Assembly: GCA_027924585.1 (NCBI GenBank) | Contig: BSBM01001446.1 | Location: forward strand, 2,108,001 to 2,172,000 | From: Larix kaempferi | Taxonomy: Eukaryota > Streptophyta > Pinopsida > Pinales > Pinaceae | Direction: 5' to 3' | Length of the DNA: 64,000 nt | Shown: positions 55,061 to 64,000 of the stretch, piece by piece | How the letters are laid out: every line of letters starts with the position of its first letter | Numbering within the stretch: position 1 is the stretch's first letter | The notes under the pieces: generated by a model | Told to the model about the DNA's origin: nothing | The model's database searches: none | What the model saw: only the letters and a program-made list of their open reading frames with translations | Translations under genes and position numbers: made by a program

Positions 55061-56746
55061 AATTCTTTAGATCTCAATTTCTTACATTAGATCTTAGTCT
55101 TTGTTAGTTTAAATCAGTTTAATTCATAGATCTTCCATCCTAGACAGCAGATCCATTGCTTTTCTAGATCTTAGCCCCTTCTATTTCCATTAACAGCCCA
55201 AAATTTCCATTTTCAGGTTCATTTTTCGGTGTCTGTTTTCGGCATTCGCCTCGCGGTTTTTTGCCTGACAGTCGTACAGCCCATCGCGACTTTTTTGACT
55301 TTTTTCCGCGCGGCTCGCCACGGCTTCGTGGCCAATTTCTGTGCTGCACATTGCGGCTTCGTGGCTGAAAAACGCGTTGCCCATCGCGACTGTGTGACAG
55401 GAATCCATGCTGCACATCGCGGCTTCGCGGCCAAAACCCGCGCGGCCCATCGCGGCTGTTTTCCAGAAACCCGTGATGCAAGTTTTTTCAATTCGGCCAA
55501 TTTTTTGAAAAATATTTTTTGCTGTATTTTCTGCCCATTTAGCACATTTTACAGTATTAAAGTTCCTGCATTTTTTACAGCCATAGAAATTTTTTACTAT
55601 TTAGAATGCTCATTTAAAAAGTCTTTTTAAAAAATTTTCAAAAATTGAAAGAGAGATTTTTCTGCATTTTAGCTAGATCAAGGTTTTACTGTTTATTTGC
55701 TCAATACTTTGCACAAGTAATTTTTTAAGAGATTCATTTATTTCTTGAATATTCATGCTATTTGCTTCCCTTTAAATTATTTCAAAGATCCATTATTTTT
55801 GAATAGTTTTTTTTCAAGCATTTACATTTCAAAAACGCCTTTATTTTTTGCAAAACTGGAAGCGTATTTTCTTTCACTTGTAAAATCGCCCAAGCGAGGC
55901 AAATCAATTTCAGTTTAAATACCACACTTGCATCCACTCTGCCACTAATTTAAACTGAGCCTTAAAATTTACCTTAAACTCAACCAACTTTTAACCCCAC
56001 TTGGGGAGCACTTAAAAGAATTTTGTAGTTAGGTAGAATTGAGGGGATAGGTGTTCCAATAACACCCCTCAGTTATTACATTTGAGACATAGCTGTTGTC
56101 CATTAGGGAACCAAAATCCCCCAGTATTTTTTGGCACGGTCATAACCAGTTTATCGGAAGGCCTCTCCCCTAGGAGGGTTGAAGTCGCTAGAGTTGTTCC
56201 GGAGGCCTGAGTGGAATACCACAATCCATTCAGTAACCAAAGGCTACATCTCGCAGTTCTCGGGGTATCCCTGTATAGGGATACTGCGGTAAAAGCACCA
56301 AACGACAGATTCACCTTTTCTGGACGTGTCATGAACAGGGTATCCTAGTTGCCACTCTTTAGGATTGTCTACCCGGTTTCCCTCCCGGTAGGGGGAGATC
56401 TAGCCGTTGATTCAACACTCTATATCGTCTGACTTGGATTTCATCACCTTACAAAGGATATCGTTTGTTGACTCACAATACTTCTAGTTAGGTGTTTGCA
56501 TGATACATTACCCACCTTTGGTCTAGTAGCACCTCTTTTTTCTAGAAACTATTTGGCTGTTGGTATTCTGACCAATTTTGTTGCATCCCTCCACTTATTA
56601 TAGCACAGCTGCTATAATAAGTTCTTTTTGAGGTTGATTTTTTGGCCTGAGAGCCTTTATTTTCACTCCCCTTTTTTGCACTCTTTGTTGCATTAGGGTT
56701 TCGAGTTTTTTACATCGCCACCTTACACTGAAAATTTTTATTTCTC
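55061..56746 (+). other. GypB untranslated leader
   Basis: An AT-rich leader with a CpG-rich hairpin cluster at 55250-55470, for example GCCACG-GCTT-CGTGGC at 55317-55332. Bases 55985-56500 are conserved with GypA 26110-26620. Overlapping open frames on both strands in the CpG-rich block are by-products of the repeats. Confidence 0.6.
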
Positions 56747-58860
56747 ACCATTGAGAATTTTAGACGATCTCGTCGCCTTCAGGGTGAACCCCCAGAGTTC
56801 AGTCTGCTTGGCTCTCCACGTCACCAACGTTGAGCCTTATCCCTTGACTCGACACGTCATTGGACAAACATACGGTCATCCGATTCTGACACGCCTCACT
56901 TCACATCTAATTCTGAGGCTGAATCAGAAAACCCTACTAAGTTATTACCAACCAACCTCATGGCTGGAACAAAATACGACCCACTTTTTACCAGTACTAT
57001 TGGAGATACATCCACAAACCCTTCTACTACCGTGCCATCCATGGTAACAACAACCCCCCTAGGCATGCCTAATATGGGGGATACTCCACCTTTAGGTATG
57101 CCCAACATAGGACTACCTCCTATTATGGGTATGCCAAACATAGGAATTACACCACCTGTTATTACCACAACCTAGATCCCAGGAATTCCTGGCACTATTC
57201 CTAACCCTAGTGTAACCCATGTTGCATTTGGAAACGCTGGCCCATACCAAACCACAGCAGTTGGAGGAAACATACCTTCAATACCTAGCATACCCTTAGG
57301 GGCTATTGGACCACTACATAATGCCACCATGAATAGTTATGTCCCAGTCACTACGCCACACCCATCTGCTAGTTTACCTTACATGGCCAGTCTGAACTTA
57401 CCAGACTTAGCCAGGCTAACCAATGATCCTATCCGGCACAACCCTACATGGCCATCCATGCCTACGAAGCTCCCTTCGGACATACCCAAGTTTGAAGGAA
57501 AACCTGGGGAGGACCCTCAAAACCACATAATGTCTTTTCACCTGTGGTGTTCATCTAACTCCATAGTGGATGACTCCATTCATCTAAGACTATTGCAGCG
57601 AACATTCACTAGCTCTGCAGCCAAGTGGTACATCGAACAACCACATGGGACCCACCATACTTTTACGTCTCTCGCCTCCACTTTCCTCCAGTTTTTTTAG
57701 CTACCTGTATGTTACGATGCAGGAGTTGAAATACTGTTGTCTTGCAGACAAAACATAGCTACCCACATCACAGACCACATCCATGAGTGGCGCAAGCATT
57801 GTAGCCTCTGTAAGATTAAACTGGATGACCGTATATTTTTGGACTGGTTTCTTAAATCACTCCTACCCCTCATAGCAAAAGACGTCGCTTCCGAACGACC
57901 CAGTCAGAGAAAGAAGCTATCCTAAAAGCTCAGCAATTCGACCTAATTTATGCTCAATCAGGCTATCTCTACACCATCATACCAGACGCCCCACGAGGCG
58001 ATTCTTCACATGGTGACACGTCGGGGGCATCACATGCCATCGATGGTATTATTGGCCAAGTCACACCACAAATTAAACCTTTTAGCATGGTGAGCACCAT
58101 AAATGCCCCAGACCTCTCTAGGGATACATCTAATTCTGGAGTGACAACTTCCTACGCTCCAACGAATCAGACTCATCACACTCATGGACCCTCTTGTCCA
58201 CAACATTGCTATGGGAAAGCGCCATCGGCATATGTACCACCCACAAACTATATCCAACCAGCTACCCAGAACCCAATTCAGTTCCCGCCACAACCAGTGT
58301 ATTACCCACATCAAGCTACAATAGCTAACCCAACACCTCCAATAGCTCAGGGTTACCAACAACCCCAGCAGGTAACTGGACCACCTCTAGCCCCACTAGC
58401 TTATTATCCACTGCAACCTACTCTCGCACCAACGGAAAACCAAAATCCTCCCGCTGCTCAAGGGAAAGTGTACACACAACACAATCATCCCCAACACCAA
58501 AATAACCAATGCAACCAGGGTAGACAACAAAACCGTGGAAGAGGACGTAACCGCGGAAACAACCAACAACATCATCAAGGTCCACCACCTACCAATCCTC
58601 CACATAATAACAACGCTGCTCCTCCCAACCAGAATCCAGATCGTCATCCCAAGCAGCCTAAAAACAATAACCTCGGAACAAACCACCCTTGTTCTATATG
58701 CGGGGTCTATGGCCACTACACACATGCTTGCCCACATTTGGAGCGAGCTTGACAACTCTGGACTGATGATGCCCATCGCCAAGGGCACACGGCTCCTTAG
58801 GCGCCACCCAACCCCCCACCCTCTCAGTAGCAACCCATGGTATTACGAAACCCCTTACCA
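56747..58860 (+). pseudogene. gag: GypB Gag
   Basis: Same order as GypA Gag. A conserved ATG-less stretch opens at about 56747 (TIENFRRSRRL). The first ATG is 56960 (MAGTKYDPLF), followed by a Gly/Pro/Met-rich repeat (LGMPNMGDTPP units). A TAG stands at 57173 and the capsid domain begins LNLPDLARLTNDPIRHNP near 57395, with SAAKWYIEQPHGTH and a second TAG at 57698. A one-base shift near 57900 follows. The rest is Gln/Pro/Asn-rich and ends in the zinc knuckle CSICGVYGHYTHAC (58690-58731). A TGA follows at 58750. It is not translatable as it stands. Confidence 0.85.
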
Positions 58861-60699
58861 ACCCAAGGCGTAGTGAACACTCAGCCGTTGGCTCCCCCTC
58901 AAGGAAACACTCCCCCACAACAACAGATCACTTATGTTGCTCCTGATCAACCCATGTTCGACTCAGGTACCCACCACTTGTTAATGATGTCATCCGCTGA
59001 TGCCAACATCCAAACTCGTCGGAACCAATATGGCTCCACCTCTAAATCCCCTCCCGCCGACAAAAACACTAACGCTCATCCCATTGATCAGATGTTACGT
59101 ATACCCCTAGTTCCACACGATGGCACCTCTAAAGCACCTCGCTTCCCACTTCATCGCATCAACAATAACCCCAATGCTCGCGCTGCGTCGAATTACAACA
59201 TTGTAGATGACTTAGCCCAGTCTCCCGCAGCCATGTCTGCTTTAGAAGTCTTAAAAAATTGTCCTTCACAGCGCAAGACTTTGCTCTCTGCCATTGGTGC
59301 TATTGACCCCAATGATTCACAACTGATGGCATTCGATTCGGACCAGTCTGAACCATGCCTGCCTTCCACTTTAGTATTCCAAGTTTTTGTTTCCGTTCGG
59401 AATCTTGTCATCCATCGGTGCATTATCGATGAAGGTGCCTCTACATGCGTCATGTCCACATTCGTTTGGCAAAAGTTGGGATCCCCTACTCTCCAGCAAT
59501 CCACCACTGCGTTGCAAGCCTACGACGGCCGTTCGGCTCAACCCCAAGGTCTATTAGCTAATGTCCCCGTCCAGCTGGCTGGTAAAACTATGCTCATCGA
59601 CATAGAGGTCATCAATGCCCAACTTGATTATAACCTATTACTTGGTCACAGCTACATGTATGCCATGCGGGTGGTTTCCTCATCCATTTTTCGTACCATG
59701 ATGTTCCCCCATGATGGACGCGTGGTTAAGGTCGACCAACTCACCTATTACGATCCCAAGGCCCCCACTGCACCAGAAAATGTTCTCCCCATGGTTGAAC
59801 AATCTGGTTGTGGTGCAACTACCTCGTTTATTTCCTCTGTGGGACCCAGAGTTTACTTAGATGCACCGATGACCTCAACATTCCATTCCATTCCACCCCC
59901 GTCACCAGCGCCCAAAGTATCTGACCTATGTACCCTGTCCCACAATACACAAATACCCAACAATCAATCGCCCTTGTTACCTAAACCACCATTGGTCCCT
60001 AGTCACATTGGTCTTACACCCATCCACACAATCCCCTTCCTATTCCCTCCCTCGGGAGTAGTAAGCATCCCAGTTATGGCCACCCTCAGCCTCCCCGGGT
60101 TAACCTTGGGATTACCCGTGTGGTATCTTTCGCCTCCCGTTCCCCCACCGACACCAAATGTCGTTCTACAACCAGTGCAACCCATTGTCACTACTACTCA
60201 ACCACCTCCCGGTGTCACTACCCCTTCATCTTCTACGAATCCCCCTCCTCTTATCAAGCCCACTGGGGGCAAAGGCCCACAACCATACACTGCGATACCT
60301 CCTCCCAAAGCAGTTAAACCTCCCCCCGTGTTTCGTGATCCTCCTAAATGCTTGTTGTGTGATGAGTTAGGCCATCCAACTCATCAATGTCCACAATTAC
60401 CCGCATTACAGGAACACATGCAAATGCTCGACAACGACCCCAACATCCTGGTTGTCAAACTCGACCCAAACCCCAAGCCTCATGATAAATCAATGCGTAC
60501 CAACCACCCTTGTGCAATATGCGGTATTTACGGCCATTACTCACATCACTGTCCTGATATCCCGGATTACAAAGCAGCTCTCTGCGAGATGAATAATTTG
60601 AACCTGGAGACGGAACCCCCCACAATCGAGGAGATCTACCCTCCCGTAGCATCCCCATCCGGAGAGATTAACACCATCTACATGATCTCGACAACATAA
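58837..60699 (+). pseudogene. pro: GypB protease and post-protease zinc knuckles
   Basis: A 620-codon open segment in the frame of the protease. The retropepsin-like active site IIDEGAS has its Asp at 59428-59430, again with Glu where Thr or Ser is usual, and LLLGHSYMYAM closes the domain near 59640. A Pro-rich linker is followed by two zinc knuckles, CLLCDELGHPTHQC (60349-60390) and CAICGIYGHYSHHC (60511-60552). Then comes EIYPP..SPSGEINTIYMIS before a TAA at 60697. The segment is called a pseudogene only because the surrounding polyprotein is broken; locally it is intact. Confidence 0.85.
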
Positions 60700-61060
60700 A
60701 AACCAGAACCCATCGATCTATGGTCTGATTACTTCCATACTGATGAGCAAATTTTAGAGGCTCTTACTGCCCCTGATTACCCTTGGGAAGACATGCACCA
60801 TCGTTCATACTTCCTCCCAGAAGAGTCCACCTCCACCATAGCTACCCAGTTTGCAGTCGAGTCCAAAGATTTTCTCCCCACCAAAGTTGACTGGTTTAAA
60901 GATCTTATTCCTGCCCCTGATGCCTTTGAGGAAGGGAACATGTCAAACATTTCCCCTATTATCCAAATCGACATTTCCACCACACCTAGAAAACCTGAGC
61001 TCATCTCGCTAGGTGCATCTTGCACTCAAGCGAAAACTTAGGCATATAAGAAACTCTTCC
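60700..61060 (+). pseudogene. GypB protease-RT connector
   Basis: Same frame as the RT, aligned with GypA 30790-31140: TDEQILEALTAPDYPWEDMHHRSYF and a KVDWFKD.IPAPD block, then stops near 61039. Acidic and without a known catalytic motif. It appears in both elements, so it is a family feature. Confidence 0.65.
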
Positions 61061-61905
61061 AAGAGTTTCGTGATGTCTTCGCCTAGTCTTACACCGAGAT
61101 GCATGGCCTCGATCCCAAAATTGTGGAACATCACATCGACACTTGGCCCAATGTGACTCATGTCCGACAAAAACAACGGCCCATTCACCTGTCCAAGCTC
61201 CCAGCTGTTAAAGATGAGATTGAAAAAATTCAAAAAGCAGGATTCATATATCCTATTGCCTACACCACCTGGGTTTCAAACCTAGTACCAGTAAACAAAA
61301 AAGTAGGCACTATACGCGTTTGTACTGATTTTTGAGACCTCAATCTCGCTTGTCCCAAGGACAACTTCCCCACACCTTTCATTGACCAACTAATTGATGA
61401 ATGCACAGGACACGAGGTCCTTTCTTTTATGGATGGTTTCTCTGGATACAACCAAATAAAAATCCATACAGAAGATCAGTATAAGACGACTTTTACCACC
61501 CCGTGGGGCACCTTCACCTATCACGTCATGCCTTTTGACCTCAAGAATGCTGGAGCCACCTTCCAACGCGCCATGACTTATTGCTTCCACGATCTCCACA
61601 AGATCATAAAAGTTTACCTGGACGACCTCACAGCTCGATCCAAAAAGCGATTTGACCATTTAGACGACCTTCGACAAGTTTTCATGCGTTGTCGAAAAAT
61701 AACATCCACTTGAACCCTCTCAAGTGTGTCTTTTGCGTTACATCAGGTCGCCTACTGGGGTTTGTTATCTCAGAAAAAGGCATCACTGTAGGCCCCTTAA
61801 AAGTCCAAGCCATTCTAGAGTTACCATCACCTAGCACATTAAGACAACTACAAAGTCTACAAGGGAGGTCCAACTTCCTTCGCCGCTTTGTCCTTGACTA
61901 TGCCA
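61061..61905 (+). pseudogene. rt: GypB reverse transcriptase
   Basis: Gypsy RT motifs in order: FRDVFA at the start, GFIYPIAYTTWVSNLVPVNK, RVCTDF followed by a TGA (61333) where Arg is expected, LACPKDNFPTPFIDQL, SFMDGFSGYNQI, TTFTTPWGTFTYHVMPF, LKNAGATFQRAM and the catalytic YLDD at 61615-61626 (YVDD or YIDD is commoner). A frame change near 61690 continues into HLNPLKCVF, GRLLGFVISEKGI and LRQLQSLQGRSNFLRRF. The active-site acids are preserved, but one stop and one frameshift disable it. Confidence 0.9.
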
Positions 61906-61989
61906 CAACGGTCCATGGTTTCCTATTACTATTACGTCTGCATACCCATTTCATATGGGACCAACAAGCAGAGACAGCTTTCAATGACT

Positions 61990-62420
61990 TAAAGAAAGCA
62001 CTCACAAACGCCCCATTGATTTCTCCTCCAGATTTCACCAAAGATTTCATCCTCTATGTTTCAGCATCCGAACATGCTGTATCTGGATTCCTTGTACAAG
62101 AAGATACTACTCGCCAAGAGTATGTCATCTACTATGTGAGCTAGACCTTGTCCGGCCCATCCCTCCAATACCCACATGAAGAAAAGATGGCCCTCGCTAT
62201 CGTTTTCTCAGTACAAAAGCTGCGACATTATATTCTCTTAAGCCACACCACAGTCGTAGCTAATTCCAATCCTATGGTTTACCTCTTGACGCATCGCCTT
62301 CTTCAAGGCCGCGTAGCTAAATGGGTGATTATCTTGCAAGAGTACAAACTTACTTTCAGGACCCCAAAGAGCACCAAGGCCCTAGCACTAGCTCAACTTA
62401 TCACAGATCTCCCATCTTCG
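61990..62420 (+). pseudogene. rh: GypB first (gypsy-type) RNase H, degenerate active site
   Basis: Follows the RT in the usual place. FILYVSASEHAVSGFLVQ stands where active gypsy enzymes have a TDAS box, so the first catalytic Asp is Ser here. EEKMALAIVFSVQKLRHY keeps the Glu. VVANSNPMVYLL stands where TDH(K/N)PL is usual, so that Asp is also gone. A TAG lies at 62142-62144. Loss of active-site acids fits Tat-group elements, which carry a second RNase H. Confidence 0.75.
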
Positions 62421-63723
62421 TCATCACCCGCTATCCAAATGGATCTCACTGACGACCACATTTTCATCATTTCATCTAACGACCCATGGTCTGGTGACAT
62501 ATTAATTTACCTCCACACACAAAAATTTCGACCCCACATCGATCGTGATGGACGCCGTCGTATACGACACCATGCCCCCCGATACCTCTTGTTAGGTGAT
62601 GTACTTTATCGACGCGGCGTCGATACCATTTTACGACGCTGCCTATCTCATAGCGAGGCAGAACAAGTCCTTAATGATTGCCATAGCGGCGCCTGCGGAG
62701 GCCATTTCTCCAGCACGGCTATCGCCCAAAAGATCATCCACGCAGGTTACTTTTGGCCTTCATTTTTTACTGATTGCATCAATGCAGTCAAACATTGTGA
62801 AAACTGCCAACTTTTTGCCCCAAAAGCAAGAACCCCACCCGCCCCCCTTCATCCAGTCATCACTGCTGGACCATTCTGCGAATGGGCCATCGACTTCCTC
62901 GATTGCAATCCCACATCAGCCGGCGGTCACAAACACATCATTGTGGCCGTAGATTATTTCACCAAGTGGGCAGAGGCCATGCCAACTTACAATTGCAAGG
63001 CCGACACCGCAGCACGGTTTTTTCTCAACCATGTTATCGCTCGTTTTGGAGTGCCAAAGCAACTCATCTCAGACCATGGCTCTCACTTCGGTCTGGAGAG
63101 AACTATCAACCTTACTGAAATTCGAACACCATTTCTCATCTGCTTACTACCCCCAAGGAAACGGCCAAGTCGAAGCAATCAACAAAATTTTGAAAACCAT
63201 CCTCCAGCGCACTGTAGACAAACACAAGTCAAATTGGCACCACATGTTGTTCCCGGCACTATGGGCATACCACACGTCAACCAAAACTGCCATCGGTTTT
63301 ACCCCTTTCCACTTAGTTCACGGTGTCGAATCCGTCCTCCCCATTGAGTGCCAGATCCCAACCCTACAAATGGCTATTGAAATCCTACCGGACACTTCCC
63401 CAATCAAGCAACGCTTACTACTCCTCGAGCAGGCCAATGAAGATCGGCGCACAGCCCTTCAAACCATGGAAGCAGCCAAGAACTGATCCAAACTGAGTTA
63501 TGATAAACATGTCCACCCAAGAACTTTCACTGAAGGGGACCTTGTCCTCGCCTACAATCAGGATCATGACAAAACTAGGAAAGGAAAGTTTGTGTCCATG
63601 TGGCAAGGCCCCTATATTGTACACACTTGCCTTGGACAGGGGGCATACATTCTAACCAATTCAGAAGGCAACCCCCTACGCAACCCACGCAATGGGTTGT
63701 ACCTCAAGCGATTTTACCCATAG
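62421..63723 (+). pseudogene. int: GypB integrase
   Basis: A zinc-binding HHCC segment (CHSGACGGHFSSTAIAQKII ... HCENCQLF, about 62685-62815) precedes the DDE core: Asp in EWAIDFLDCN (62892-62894), Asp in LISDHGSHF (63072-63074), Glu in GNGQVEAINKIL (63172-63174). This is the normal D-D-35-E spacing. A frame change lies between the second Asp and the Glu. The C-terminal part includes GVESVLPIECQIP, an in-frame TGA at about 63484-63486, then GPYIVHTCLGQGAYILTN and the stop TAG at 63721-63723. No chromodomain is visible. It joins element DNA to the genome when intact. Confidence 0.9.
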
Positions 63724-63824
63724 TAAACCTGATGGACACCACCATCCATTATTGTACAATATTATTTTGTTTTTCACAAAAAATTCAAAAAACCTAAATA
63801 TTTATTGTCTCTGCATGACTACAG
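63724..63824 (+). other. Spacer between pol stop and second RNase H frame
   Basis: About 100 bp of AT-rich DNA with stops, the last (TGA 63816-63818) two codons before the next ATG. No LTR or purine tract is seen. Confidence 0.6.
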
Positions 63825-64000
63825 ATGGATCCAATTCCACTCTGCTACGTCGGTTTCGCTGATGGTGCAAGCCGTTCGTCCCCCAATCTGGCCTCCGCAG
63901 CTTGGGTAATATATTCCCATTCACATGAGTTGATCCACATCGACAGAGTGTGTTTAGGTGCTGCCACCAACAACCAAGCTGAATACGATGCCGTGACCGG
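63825..64000 (+). CDS. Second (archaeal/bacterial-type) RNase H, 5' part
   Basis: A new frame with its own ATG at 63825, open to the window end (58 codons). It reads like the N-terminal half of RNase HI: VGFADGASRS holds the first catalytic Asp (about residue 13), followed by AAWVIYSHSHELIHIDR as strands 2-3, and ATNNQAEYDAV holds the Glu (about residue 53). The form TNNQAEY is characteristic of archaeal/bacterial-type RNase H, unlike the gypsy-type domain upstream. Second RNase H domains are known in Tat-group plant elements. Here it lies downstream of integrase in a separate frame. Truncated by the window, so its length and last Asp cannot be checked. Confidence 0.8.
   Translation, partial: MDPIPLCYVGFADGASRSSPNLASAAWVIYSHSHELIHIDRVCLGAATNNQAEYDAVT

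Larger units (their letters stand above)
54311..64000 (+). mobile_element. GypB: Tat-like Ty3/gypsy element, coding but degraded, 3' end off window
   Basis: A 725-bp 5' LTR, a leader, gag, protease with extra zinc knuckles, RT, RNase H, integrase and the start of a second RNase H frame are all present in order. The 3' LTR lies beyond 64000. The element shares its LTR start, leader and protein architecture with GypA but is older: at least six in-frame stops and four frame changes interrupt the polyprotein. The would-be target duplication is CCAAG (54306-54310). Confidence 0.9.

Noticed and set aside
55164-55630. Overlapping frames of 86-133 codons on both strands near the GypB leader
   Set aside because: They arise from CpG-rich hairpin repeats with few stop codons. 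GypA has no equivalent frame, and it lies before gag where none is expected.
1-64000. Search for CRISPR arrays, tRNA or rRNA genes and bacterial operons
   Set aside because: None seen. The TGGTATCAGAG sites are retrotransposon primer-binding sites complementary to tRNA ends, not tRNA genes, and the tandem repeats lack CRISPR-like unique spacers.

Overview
The window looks like intergenic DNA from a large plant nuclear genome. A gymnosperm, probably a conifer, is my best guess, inferred from old nested LTR retrotransposons with very long LTRs and from Tat-like Ty3/gypsy elements. I see no intact host gene, no rRNA or tRNA gene and no CRISPR array. Nearly every long open frame belongs to a retrotransposon or is a decayed remnant.

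Layout. (1) 1-4028: AT-rich DNA with short tandem repeats and a decayed gene, including a recognisable OTU-type cysteine-protease domain (2847-3360). (2) 4029-~9173: 3' end of a minus-strand gypsy element, here called GypM (LTR 4029-6782, polypurine tract, short gag-like frame with a zinc knuckle). (3) 9174-16474: complete Copia element CopA with 646-bp LTRs and target-site duplication CCTGA. It is non-autonomous, with only a damaged RT-RNase H. (4) ~17570-22361: CopB, an older relative lacking its 5' LTR. (5) 23412-48510: probably one very long gypsy LTR (GypC) split by two later insertions. These are GypA (24709-34711, 708-bp LTRs, TSD ATCAT, intact gag and protease but no RT/integrase) and LARD1 (37961-48280, LTRs of 4.1 and 3.2 kb around a non-coding 3-kb interior). 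(6) 48511-54310: GypC primer-binding site and broken gag, then a 21-bp minisatellite, a family of hairpin repeats, and an unrecognised multi-kb pseudogene with its own TATA box and a coiled-coil region. (7) 54311-64000: GypB, a relative of GypA with full coding capacity (gag, protease, RT, RNase H, integrase), broken by stops and frameshifts. After the integrase stop it begins a separate frame encoding a second, archaeal/bacterial-type RNase H. The window ends inside it.

How the parts relate. GypA and GypB share LTR starts, a strongly conserved untranslated leader, Gag, protease and an unusual pair of zinc knuckles after the protease. GypA lost RT and integrase but its LTRs differ at only about four positions by eye, so it probably moved recently with enzymes supplied by an autonomous relative. 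CopA and CopB form a parallel non-autonomous Copia pair, with conserved non-coding interiors and tandem repeats upstream of the 3' LTR.

All calls come from reading the sequence. No database search was run, and identity figures are by eye.
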